This document shows positions 11,828 to 22,434 of a stretch of 64,000 bases of DNA, piece after piece. The stretch covers positions 186,001-250,000 of the forward strand of contig JAANDG010000056.1 of NCBI GenBank assembly GCA_036852015.1, in the 5' to 3' direction. The DNA comes from Pelodera strongyloides (Eukaryota > Nematoda > Chromadorea > Rhabditida > Rhabditidae). A program made the position numbers and the translations under genes. Numbering within the stretch: position 1 is the first letter of the stretch; each line of letters starts with the position of its first letter. The notes under the pieces are model-generated. The model saw nothing but the letters and a program-made list of their open reading frames with translations, searched no databases and had not been told where the DNA came from.

Positions 11828-12548
11828 TTAAAGGGTCAGGATCACGAGTAAATATTATTTTTATACTTTGATATAATATTCCTATTCTCCATACGAGTTT
11901 ACACATGGGAATGTCATTGGTTAGATACAGCAATTATATTATATTCGGCAATTATATTCTCTGGACACTCCATATTATCGTATTTTTTGCATATTAAGGC
12001 GGAAGCAGTATGTATGCATTAGGTTATAAGTAAATTAAAGCATTTTGCTAGTATCATGATGGGGTTTCCAGGTATGCGATTCGCACCTGCGAAAATGTCA
12101 AACCGATGTCCATGTTCAAGTCATTTTACATGCATGTCAACTGCCTACCGTAACCCATGCGAGTCACACGTTTGACATGGTCCTGCAGCGAAAGTGTATC
12201 AGATCCATACTATTTGAAATAGATCCGTATTATTTTGAAATAGATCCATACTAGATCCAAAATCGCTGCGGGACCATATCATTTACATCGACTCGAACAT
12301 GGACAGCGGTTTGACATTTTCGCAGGTGCGAATCGCATACATCGAAACCCCATAAGCGAAAATCTTAAATTTGCATACACACTGATTAAATCGCCTGTTT
12401 AAACGCAAATGTACGATAATACGGAGTGTCCGGATGTTCTAATTGCCTGCCTAATAGCTATACCTATCATGTGTAAACTCGTATGAAGAATAGGAATATT
12501 ATATTAAAGTATAAAAATAATGTTTATCTCATGGGCCTGCCCCTTTAA
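11828..12548. mobile_element. Family I long foldback carrying a nested element
   Basis: TTAAAGGG ... CCTTTAA ends. Arms include TATAATATTCCTATTCTCCA and its mirror near 12,485. The stem is interrupted by family D at 12,058-12,353. Confidence 0.8.
12058..12353. mobile_element. Family D foldback, nested in another foldback
   Basis: ATGGGGTTTCCAGGTATGCG ... CATCGAAACCCCAT with interior AAATGTCAAACCGATGTCC; sits in the loop of the element at 11,828-12,548. Confidence 0.85.
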
Positions 12549-12618
12549 CTACCTATAGAAATATAGACCGAAACAAAAAGATATTGAAAATTATTAAATA
12601 GGTACCAGCCAAGTATTT

Positions 12619-13453
12619 CTACAGCGCATTTTGGCGACTGCAACATCCGATGTTGCATCCCTCTGTGCTGAAGCATTCCTCGTTGATGTCAAGAATTGCC
12701 ACTGAAATATAATAATAATGATCTTAATTTACAAATGGTGGTTTTCTAACTAATAGTATAGCGATAGCCTGTGGTTAAGAATATTCAAGATATGCAAAGA
12801 AATGGACGCTTCACACTTTTTGGTCATATTGTGCGAGGGATTACTTGGCGTACTTTGAAAATATACTACTACTGATTGTGACTTTCTTTTCATCATTTCA
12901 TTGTGATGCACACCCTGTGGTGTTATTTAATAAATAAATAAATATATAATACAAATACTACTCATAAAACTCACTTTCCAGTTTCTTTTCCAGTGCTCTT
13001 GTTCTGGTAATATTTGGCCTTCGTTGTTCTGATCAATTTTCTCCAATATCTGAAAAGAACTATGGTACTCACATTGCAGAAGGTACCATCGGTTTCAGAA
13101 TTAATTAGCATTAAAATCAAATCTCAGAAATGCTCACCTTTACAGTATGTCGGACTTGTAAATATCATTTCAGTCAATCAAGAATGAATCGATTGCGCGG
13201 CAACTCTCTGAAATTTGATTCGAGTAAATAAGTATAAGATAACAATCTTTATTTTAAAGACGTTTTTTAACCGATCCTACTTCCTAATTGGATAAAATAA
13301 TTAAATAATACCCTCTTCATGCTTCATGCTGAAAAAAAAAGAAACGATTATCATTTTCGTAACCAAACGCTTACCTTTACGGACAACCTTATTTTCCTGC
13401 ATTCTGGTCGGAGGAATGACACTCGCTATCCTGTGGTTTACGCAGATTCTTTC
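12619..13453 (-). CDS. Weak cluster of possible exons, unknown product
   Basis: Three minus-strand stretches have plausible splice sites. 13375-13453 contains ICVNHRIASVIPPTRMQ with donor GTAAGC. 12975-13049 contains ILEKIDQNNEGQILPEQ with donor GTGAGT. 12619-12701 has acceptor TTTCAG and a Cys-rich frame EECFSTEGCNIGCC ending at a stop. Phases between the last two do not fit that Cys-rich frame unless another donor is used. On the opposite strand 13,325-13,495 also has a short frame with a hydrophobic segment (LVGGMTLAILWF). I cannot decide between them or identify a product. Confidence 0.22.
12890..12946 (+). mobile_element. Retroelement-like 3' tail
   Basis: CATTTCATTGTGATGCACACC, CTGTGGTG, then TAATAAATAAATAAAT. 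Similar tails are at 15,985-16,038 and, inverted, at 34,378-34,430, suggesting a dispersed non-LTR/SINE family. Confidence 0.55.
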
Positions 13454-13887
13454 CTTAAAGTTAAACTTGAAACACAAGCCGGTAGTAATATAGAACAGGA
13501 AAACAAACATTTGTTGACCAATGTAAAAGTTATCGTAACTTTATAGTTTATTGCATGCAGAATTTGTTCATAACTTACGCCCGATTTAGTCTAAATAATT
13601 CAAGCAAACAATAAACAAATTTCACAAGCAAATATTAAACATGGCACAATTAACACAACCAGTAGCTGGGTAGCACGGTTATTACGAACCTAATTGAGTG
13701 TCTAACAATAAAGCGACAAAAGAAATAACACTACAATAAAAAATACAGACAATAATAAACATAAATGAGTTATTTTCGAAGAAAAACGAGAATGCCGCTT
13801 GCACGAAATGCGACAAGTCTCATTTGGCTGCGTAGAAACGATCGATAGAGAGACACTTACCTGTGTAACTTTATGTATTTTTGTTCG

Positions 13888-14052
13888 CCTACACCAGGCC
13901 TACACCAGGCGCACCTCAGGCCCACGAGCCGCCCACCTTTTCATGTCACACGAGCCACTCTCCTTCTCTGGGCGAGAGGTGCGCCTGGTGTAGGCGAGGT
14001 GTAGGCGGCCCACCTTTTTCGGGCCTGGTGTAGGCCGCGCACCGGCCAAGTT
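13888..14052. mobile_element. Family H GC-rich foldback
   Basis: CGCCTACACCAGGCCTACACC ... GGCCTGGTGTAGGCCGCGC then ACCGGCCAAGTTTCCT. Confidence 0.72.
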
Positions 14053-14226
14053 TCCTCAGTGAGAGAGAATAATATAAAAATGATAATGAAACAAATAGAC
14101 TGTGTGAATATGAGAGAATTTGAGAAACAAATACTTTGCTACTTACTAGATAAGTTAATTAAACGGAGAAAGAGTGAAGAAGAGGAAGAAAGCTTTGTTG
14201 AAATCAATTTGCAACGACTTCCTTTC

Positions 14227-14247
14227 ATTTCTCTCTCTTTTTTTCTT

Positions 14248-14290
<43 letters not shown>
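14227..14290. repeat. CT microsatellite
   Basis: (CT)n with TTT interruptions. Confidence 0.88.
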
Positions 14291-14291
<1 letters not shown>

Positions 14292-14569
14292 CAAAATCTT
14301 TCACCACCATATCTTCCCTCTGATTCGTTCTCTCCCTAACTCTCTGTCTTTCACTCTCTCTCAATATCCAGAGCCAGATAATTGAATTAAAATCGCAGCA
14401 TTGGTAACAACGCCAAAAAAAATTGAAGCCCGTAATTTAACGTGTAAATAAGAGAAAGAAAGGAATTTGAAGGGGACTTTGCATACCAAAACGTAGCTTC
14501 GCTTTGCAAGAGCTTGCACAAGGTTTAAGTTCACCATCAAAGTCTAATAACGACACTAACGAAACTCGG

Positions 14570-14935
14570 TTTGTGCGCGGCGAAAAAATGGGGTGCGCCC
14601 AGGTTTCGCCGGACTCTCGCCACCTCGCCAGGTCCGGGCTAGTGCATTGACTACTGACTACCTCTTCGCGAAAACCGGGCGAAGAATGGGCGAAAGCGCC
14701 GCGTACCCATTTTATCTATTTCCGCATAGATTTTCACATTTTCGCGCGGTCGGTGTGCCGCCCTTTCGTTGGGCGTACCAGGCGAGAGTCTGATACGCCT
14801 GCACACCCTAAACGTAAGAAAGATACTGCGCCGCGATGTCATAGATAGTGTGAGACCACAAAAAGAGGTGAGCCCCTGAGTGGCCGGCCGCCCACCAAAA
14901 AGTGAGCCAAGTGAGCGCGGCGCACAGACGTTTGG
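14570..14935. mobile_element. Family H-related GC-rich foldback
   Basis: GTGCGCGGCGAAAAAATGGGG, GGCGAGAGTC-type mirrored pieces and GGCCGGCCGCCCACC. Confidence 0.6.
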
Positions 14936-15779
14936 TATAAGTGTTAAGGTATAATGTTGGGGTGTTCCGTCCCTATAGTCCAACCAAATAACATCAACAT
15001 AACATAGGTATTCTCGCTTCACTAAACTCTAGAAAATCACAATAGTATTGCACAAATCAAACATACCACAAAAAGTAAAACCCCGCAATTTTACGCTTGT
15101 TTTCCCGCGGTTTCCGATGGACAAAATTAAATTTTCAATTTGGCCAAGTGAGATGCCGGATTGCCACGGTTGTTAGCCACACAGCAAACACGTAAAAGTA
15201 AGAGAGTTAGCCAAACGTCAGAGCGTAAAGCAATAAAAAAGCGGGAATCCAGACATGTGTATTTGTGACCAGAGGACCAGAGAAGGGCCCTTGGTCAGAC
15301 TGCACAAAACAACACAATAACAATTTGTAATAATGATAATCAGTAACAATCATTTAGGAGTAGCTCAATTCGGACTTCGGACCTTGTGACCGTAAATCGC
15401 AATCGCTGACAACACATACGATTTTTATTAGCTTACTGCTACTGGATTAGGCCATCAACAGGTCAACGCGCCAAAATTGGGTAAATAAACTGGAAAAGTG
15501 TGTAAAGATAAAATTGAACCGCTGAATGACTGGCGATAAAAGTGCAAACTATTAATATATATTCACGGTGCTAGGGTTTAACTTTCTGTTGTCTAGTTTT
15601 TAACATTTATTTCTAGGTCCCAATAAGGCAGTATGTCTACTTATTTCTTAAACATTGTTCGTGAATGTGGCTGCTCATTTTTTAAAGGTAACATAGAAAT
15701 ACCACATTATTTGCTAAAGGGATTGATTCAAGGTTTGCTTTTGCTCAAACAAAAATGCTGGCTTTATTCCTTTGCAACA

Positions 15780-16038
15780 ATTACACCGCGTGAGAAGCTG
15801 AGCCTCTTGAATGTGCTCAGCCTGTGTGTGTTTTCTCTCTTTTCATGTTAATTTACATTTGCTACTGCTTTTTTCGTTTTCTAAATAAAGAGTTTAATAA
15901 AAAAAAACAATATTCCAAATGCAGAATGTCAAATCTCATTGCTAATCAACTCAGTCATCTGTTTCCGCTTGTATGTTCGTTTTTAACCTTCATCCTCGGA
16001 TGCACACCTTTTGGTGTATTTAATAAATAAATAAAAAA
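15780..16038 (+). mobile_element. Retroelement-like fragment with tail
   Basis: CGTGAGAAGCTGAGCCTCTTG then GAATGTGCTCAGCCTGTGTG recurs inverted at 38,488-38,540. It ends GATGCACACCTTTTGGTG and TAATAAATAAATAAA. Confidence 0.55.
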
Positions 16039-16107
16039 ATATGTTTGTTACCAGCACGAAGGTTACAGGACAGGTGACGTGGCTCTTACAATTAAGAGTC
16101 TCTTCTG

Positions 16108-16249
16108 AGGCCGTATTCACCAACACATCAGGGAGCCCTCCCTAGACGCATGTGCGCTCAGAATCTCTCCTGCTCTCACGCTCTCTACACACTCCTTAAC
16201 TCCCTGGGGAGGCCAGGGAGGGCTCCCTGCGTGTTGGTGAATAGGGCTT
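16108..16249. mobile_element. Family E foldback
   Basis: GTATTCACCAACACATCAGG ... GTGTTGGTGAATAGGGC, with GGGAGCCCTCCCT next to each end. Confidence 0.82.
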
Positions 16250-16746
16250 ATGATTGTTAGGTCTGGGAACCATCCCCAGACTGCGAAAACCTACAAAGCT
16301 CGGTAGGTCTGCCCCACAGCAGGTGATACAATTATTACAGGCAATATTTTGATTCGATATCGCGGATAGCAGTTGTAATTTGAAGGCACTCCAAATTATA
16401 AACAGAAGGTATAAATGTATACAGAGAAGGTAGGCAAACTTCTAACAATAAACATAAGCAAAGCGTCAACGAGGCCAATTTTACGCAAGGCTATCATCCA
16501 AAGACCAGACGCGGTAATTAGCTTCCTTTCCTAAGCAAAAGGAAACTTTTAAACATTCTCCTTTTATAGGCCATTAATGTTCATCAATCGTTTTCACCCA
16601 AAAAACCCAGCCCAAAGCACGAGTCTATCGCAATTGCGTGTGCCAGAGATGCGCCAATATATTGCGATGTGCCCCTTCTACGCCGTTGGTGCGCGGCGCA
16701 ACATAGTTATCTCGATTTCCCACTAACACTAACGTTACTTGAAAAA

Positions 16747-16929
16747 TTAAAGCGAAATACCGGTCGGTTCTTGAGACGCATCGCGGACAACTGAATTATT
16801 ACGCATTTATGCTAATTTGATCGAATTTAGCTCGGTTTTTTTATTCTAATTTATGTTCATTTGCATAACCTGCATACGAATGCTGATGTACTTGATGCGT
16901 TTCAAAAACCGGCCGGTATTTCGCTTTAA
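16747..16929. mobile_element. Family A MITE beside a candidate donor
   Basis: Full-length copy; its right end is 17 bp from the GT donor of the putative exon 16946-17026. Confidence 0.88.
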
Positions 16930-16945
16930 GAAAATTGTTGTTTAC

Positions 16946-17026
16946 CGAAAACGATTGTCCTCCAATGCTTGAATCGTTGGGTAAAAATTCCCTGATTGAC
17001 TGCAATATTCCCTTCTCATCGGACAT
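16946..17026 (-). CDS. Possible first coding exon of an unidentified gene
   Basis: ATG at 17026 followed by 27 codons (MSDEKGILQSIREFLPNDSS, then IGGQSFS) to a GTAAAC donor. The reading looks protein-like and is outside the repeat families. A TTAA-type MITE begins 17 bases inside the putative intron. No downstream exon can be joined with confidence; the weak exon candidates at 13.5-12.6 kb on the same strand could belong to it. Function unknown. Confidence 0.4.
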
Positions 17027-17072
17027 GATTAGGTACTTCTAAAGAATGACTTCAATAAAGTTAAATTGCTAA

Positions 17073-17255
17073 ATAAAGCGAAATAACGGCCGGTTTTCGA
17101 AACGTTTGGCAAACAACTGCATCCCCATGTATTTATGCTAATTTGTGGGATAGAATTGGGATAAACAAGTCGACCCCACTTATTGTTAGCATAAATACAA
17201 AGGAATGTGCAGATGTTTCAGCTGCGTTTCAAAAACCGGTCGCTATTCCGCTTTA
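17073..17255. mobile_element. Family A MITE
   Basis: AAAGCGAAATAACGGCCGG ... GTCGCTATTCCGCTTTA; slightly diverged ends. Confidence 0.82.
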
Positions 17256-17771
17256 CATGTCGTAGTTGTCAGACCAGACTGAACTCCATTCTAGAAAGCT
17301 CAAATCAAGAAAAACACGGGAACAAACGTTAATTGTAAGTAGAGTATTGTAACATATGAAAACACAATAATTTAGGAATACGAACAATAAATAGGGAATG
17401 TTTTTTGGGGGAGAGAAACTATATTGGAACCGTTCAGGATTGTTAATTTGAATTTCATAGTTGATTTGTCAAAATGTCAAAAACTGTGCCGGATTGAATA
17501 TCGAAAACAGAGGATAACTTATTTCTACGTAAGTTGGCGAGAAACTGCCTAAATATATTTAAACATTTATCACCTTTACGCACACATCCGCATTGGATGG
17601 AAAATACATAAATATATCAATATTGTATAAACTAATTCATAACTAAGAAGCAACGTTATAGATGTTTTTTTATAAATAAAACTAACGGCCATTTTGTAAA
17701 TTCTTGCAAGAGTAGCAAGAGTTCCGTAATACGATGAAGATAACTATTAATTGATACATTATTTGCACCAT

Positions 17772-18011
17772 TATGGGATTTCCATATATGCGATTCGCAC
17801 TTGCGAAGACGACAAACCGCTGTCCATGTTCAAGTCATTTTACATGTATGTCAACTGCCTACCGTAACCCATGCGAATCGCACGTTTGACATGGTCCTAG
17901 ATCCACACTAGATCTACAATCGCTGCGGGACCATGTCATTTACATCGACTTGAACATGGACAGCGGTTTGTCATTTTCGCAAGTGCGAATCGCAAACATG
18001 GAAACCCCATC
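17772..18011. mobile_element. Family D foldback
   Basis: ATGGGATTTCCATATATGCG ... CATGGAAACCCCAT; the interior is shared with 12,058 and 21,914. Confidence 0.84.
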
Positions 18012-18223
18012 ACATTCCTCACTAGTCAAAATCATTCGAATTGGGCAATTGTTTGGTTTCAACAATTGTCTCATTATTCTCGGGCAATTGCGAGACACCA
18101 GGGGACAATTGACAAACATTATCCTCTCGGGCTTGTTCAATTGTCGGTGAGGTCAAAGGTCGCGGTATATCATAGCTGATAGGCTGATACTACAACATTC
18201 AAAGCAACTTTGAGCTCGAGTAT

Positions 18224-18394
18224 TTAAAGCGAAATGCTAGCCCCTTTGGAAAATTTGCATATGATAAGCAAATCCTATGTATCCTATGCTAATTTTGTAC
18301 GATCGTCCACGGCAATCGTACAAAATTAGCATAGGATACATAGGATTTGCTTATCATATGCAAATTTTCCAAAGGGGCTAGCATTTCGCTTTAA
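18224..18394. mobile_element. Family C near-perfect palindrome, 171 bp
   Basis: TTAAAGCGAAATGCTAGCCC to the mirrored GGGCTAGCATTTCGCTTTAA; the arms of about 78 bp look nearly identical and the spacer is about 15 bp. Contains ATTTGCATATGATAAGCAAAT in both arms. Confidence 0.92.
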
Positions 18395-18613
18395 TTCAAA
18401 GAGACGTTGTTCGCCGTTTAGAAACACACATAAGGGTAGGAAGTAAAGAGCCTTCATGCATTTTCGAATGAAATTAAATGACCCAATTAATCCCAACTAA
18501 TGAACTAATTCCAAATGGTCTTTGCCAAGAAAGTTACGAGAACGAAAGAAGAAGTAACACCTATAAAAAAATTAGCTGTCCTACTATATCTATACAAAAA
18601 ACGCTAACTTACT

Positions 18614-18763
18614 TTAAAGCCAAATGCCGGCCGGTTTTTGAAACACATTCAGTACACCAGTATTCTTATGCAGCTTATGCAAATGAATATAAATTAGAAT
18701 AAAAAATTGAGCTAAATTCGAGCAACTTTGCATAGATACGTAATAATTCAGTTTTCCACGATA
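18614..18763. mobile_element. Family A MITE, right end lost
   Basis: Good left end (TTAAAGCCAAATGCCGGCCG) and interior, but the sequence breaks after TTCCACGAT, where the right terminal repeat should be. Confidence 0.78.
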
Positions 18764-19762
18764 ATATTAGGTGCATAAAGCAAATTTTTTTTTGTAATTG
18801 TGCCAATTTTGCCTATGTAAAATCAAGCTACCAACTGATGCCCATAAGAGTACATGTTTTAGAAAAGAAACCCCGCCCATCTCCTCATCTATTTTTAAAC
18901 AATTCAATGCAAGAAATTGTCTGCAACTCTTGTAAAATATCAATTTTATAATGCTAGAAATAATTAATATTACGATTTGTGATCAGTTAAAGTGAATAGA
19001 TGCCAAAATATAACTACTAAGGCTTCTTGCGACTTTTTGTGATTAATTGCAAAATAGAATAGTTTCACTTCTAGTAAGTACTTTTCTTTTGTGATAAAAT
19101 TATTCGTTTTGTGCATCAGAGAGTACATTCATAGCGGTAAGCTCGTAGTCATTCATATTCAATCACATGATAGGCATATTTATTTCTAATATGATACAAT
19201 AATAAAATAATAACCTGTGCGATACAATGTAGGAAAAACCCATTTGGAGACGGCTCACTGGTTCACTGGTTTTTTCGCGAGCCTGCCCATTTGGTGACCA
19301 AGTTTCATCGAAAACCGTCGTCATATGGTCACGAAAGGTTTTTTCGGTAAAAAAATGTGGTGATGGGCCAACGATGGTTTGTCTGTGACTTCGGCAATTA
19401 TTTCGTTTTCCTTTGAACCCGTTCAAAAAAAATACTTATTCGAAAATTATGAACATTACATATACAAGATGATCTATCGCATCTAAATAATAAGAATCTT
19501 ACTCAAAAATTACTATCAAAAAGAGGAGTTTCGTACTTTTGGTCACGTGAAGAATGTACGCAGACTTTGGTACTTTTATATATATCATTGTACCCTAATA
19601 TTTGTTGGTTATTAAAATTGCATAGTATAGTCTGTATAGTATATGTACAAAGCACACTTTGCATGTACAAATAATGTACAAAAGTACACCTAAAACCTAG
19701 AAACCCGTTCCAACAAAAGCTAAAATATGTATGAAGATTGTATTTAAAATATCGGGGAACTC

Positions 19763-19945
19763 AAAGCGGTATAACAGCCGGTTTTTGAAACCTATGCTTG
19801 ACGATATTATTCCCATGTAGCGCATGAAAATAACCGAGCGATATTGCGCGATTTTTTATTCTAATTTTATCAATTTGCACGCAACATATAAGAATGCAGG
19901 TGTCCAACAAATAGGATTCAAAAACCGGCCGTTATACAGCTTTAA
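19763..19945. mobile_element. Family B MITE
   Basis: AAAGCGGTATAACAGCCGG ... CCGGCCGTTATACAGCTTTAA. Confidence 0.84.
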
Positions 19946-20142
19946 ATAAACCAACCGAAATTCTAAATCACTCTCGTTTCTGGCCTGAAAGCCTTTTTGA
20001 AATCATTTGAGAGAAGAGAAAAACACTTTGCAAACCCAATTCTTTTAACTGATGGACCACATAAAATTAACTATTTTAGCATTACCCAAAAAAAGAGGCG
20101 AAGGATTGGGCACGCAACGAAAAAAAAACAGCAAATTTAAAT

Positions 20143-20279
20143 TTAAAGCGGTATGACACGGGTTTGCGAAACTTATTTTTTTTACTCATGCATTGTATGA
20201 AAATCGCGGTCACTTCTGTGGTCTCATCTCTCGCAGTTATTCAACAACGCTTCAGAAACAGGATGTTATATCGCTTTAA
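20143..20279. mobile_element. Family B MITE
   Basis: TTAAAGCGGTATGACACGGG ... GATGTTATATCGCTTTAA. Confidence 0.8.
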
Positions 20280-20549
20280 GAAGAGAGGTGACACATGCTA
20301 GGCACATCGTTCTCTCGACCACAAAAATAGCTTTGAACCAATTGCAAAAATGGCCATAAATCGTGTCACAGAGCAAATTCTTACATTCTCACACGTATTG
20401 TAGACGCGCAATCAATCTTGAACAAAGTCTAATTATACGACGACAAAAGGACGAACATGGTGATTAATTACCATCTGTCTGTGTATTTAAATTGGAAAAG
20501 CTAGATAACTGCAATTGCTAAATTGACAATTGGAGGTTTCATGGGAAAC

Positions 20550-20655
20550 TAAACCCCCGATTTCGCCCCGATCAAGTATCTCAAATAATGGGCGCGTGAT
20601 CGGGGCCAAATCGGGTTTTTGGAAGAATCGGGGCGAAATCGGGGTTTTCACTTTC
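20550..20655. repeat. Family G short inverted module
   Basis: CCCGATTTCGCCCCGATCAAG ... GATCGGGGCC then AATCGGGGCGAAATCGGGG. Confidence 0.75.
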
Positions 20656-21913
20656 CTGTGTTGGTTCAAACAGGTTATACATCTTCAGTATTACCGACCA
20701 GTGACAAATGCAATAAGGCCTGGTTGAAACATATAGTTACGAATCGGCAAATAATTTCGCTGATGATGAGTCATCAGCATATAGAACTTCTGTCATATCT
20801 CTATTTTTATATCTCCTCTCTGTCTCTTTATATTCCCTCTCCCGCGATTTCTCTCAAAAACAACTGAAGCATTACAATCAAATAAAACCACACGTATTCT
20901 AATTCAACGGCATGCAGCTCAAGCTCAGCTCAAGTTTAAGAACAGGGCCCAAGATAGATCCATTATAAGTAGTCTAGCCTCATGAAATTCCGAGTTTGCG
21001 CTGCGTAACTAAACAATGGCGCTCCGGAAACAAGCCGCGCATGTTTCCGACCATAGGCGCGATATTCGCATGCTGTCTAATTTTGATTTTATTACCTAAG
21101 GCTCACATATGTATCTGGTCCTCTTGTTAAGGACCAGCATTGTGTCCATTCTCTTTATTACTTTGGTTTACTCGTTTACTGTCCGTTTATGTGTATTGCG
21201 TTCCATGTTATAATAAAGACTTCTAACGAAAATCAATCAGCCGCCCGTCGTTTTGGCCCCGTTTTCTGCACGGTGTGCTAGAAGGATGCTTTCCCATTGT
21301 ATGTATGCAACTGGAACTCCTCTCAACTTTGAAAATGACCATTGAAATCACGTCACAAACTTTGCAACTAAAAGAGGAAACAAATTGAGAAGATATAAGT
21401 GAATAAATTCAACAAACTAACATGAATATACCATATGTAATACGGTAACCCCGTTTCGACCCTTCGCATACGAGGATTTTGCCACCGTTGGGTCTCATCA
21501 GTGCGATGACGGTAGGCTTAGGCAGTGAGTGAACGAAAGGTAAAGTAGATATTGGAGAAAGGGATAGAGACAAAGGTTATAGAGTATGTAAAGAAACATA
21601 ATAGAGTAAAAAGGGTACAAAAATAATAGTAAACACCGAATAAGAAACTAACCTTGATACCGCGGGTGTAATAGTACCTGAATATCCTTACAAAAAGGTA
21701 CAAGTAGAAAATAAATAGGCAAAATGCAGAAGAAAGGAGAAAACTAACCTTGGATATGTCTTCAAGCCTCAAAATAACTACGTAGGATCAGTAAGTTAGA
21801 AGTACTACGAAAGGTTATGGAGCAATGCAAGACGCGAGCAATGGGAGAGGGGATGTAGTGTGTAGTATTGATTGGTTAAGAGTGCATGACATAAAACGAG
21901 AAGAGTTACCTCG

Positions 21914-22130
21914 ACGGGGTTTCCATGTATGCGAGTCGCACCAGCGAAAATGTCAAACCGATGTCCATGTTCAAGTCATTTTACATGCATGTCAACTGCC
22001 TACCGTAACCCATGCTAATCGCACGTTTGACATGGTCATGCAGCGAAAGTGTATCAGGTTTATACTATTTGAAATAAATCCGTACTATTTTGAAATAGAT
22101 CCATACTAGATCCAAAATCGCTGCGGGACC
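21914..22130. mobile_element. Family D foldback, right part lost
   Basis: Same interior as the 12-kb and 17.8-kb copies up to CTGCGGGACCATATG, then abrupt loss of homology. Confidence 0.8.
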
Positions 22131-22365
22131 ATATGAGGAACGCCTTTGATCTGGTGGAAAATAATGCCCTGGAATGCTGATTTTAACTATGTAGCGTACC
22201 ATGTTTTTAACTTCATTTGAGGAGAAACAGTTAGTAGACGAAACATCAGCATAGTAACTTTTCTTAAATCCTACGTTAATAAGTGATTTACCGGAGTTTT
22301 TAAAGCATATATCCGTTAGTTCTAGGATGCTATCAAACACACAATCATGAGGTAAGTTGGTGTAT
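22131..22365 (-). CDS. Orphan open stretch, possible gene or element fragment
   Basis: About 75 open minus-strand codons (for example NSGKSLINVGFKKSYYADVS, then FSSNEVKNMVRYIVK) with protein-like composition but AT-rich codons. It directly abuts the broken inner end of a TGGGGTTT-type MITE at about 22,130 and lies past the poly(A) signal of the upstream gene. No family recognised. It may be a remnant of a mobile element coding region. Confidence 0.25.
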
Positions 22366-22390
22366 TAAAAGAAGATTAAATACAATATTA

Positions 22391-22396
22391 TTTATT
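22391..22396 (-). terminator. Poly(A) signal AATAAA
   Basis: AATAAA on the minus strand about 40 bases after the stop at 22,435. It supports that exon as the true 3' end of a transcript. Confidence 0.55.
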
Positions 22397-22434
22397 TATG
22401 AGTAGCAGAGTTCGTCAATTAGCTTCACATCATC

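Larger units (their letters stand above)
2422..12618. other. Gene-poor repeat region
   Basis: Contains MITEs, tandem duplications, telomere-like repeats and GA-rich simple repeats listed individually. Between them I find no exon with both splice sites and protein-like reading. Confidence 0.5.
17027..22130. other. Gene-poor repeat region
   Basis: MITEs, one near-perfect palindrome and foldbacks are listed separately. The rest is AT-rich with no supported coding exon. Confidence 0.5.
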
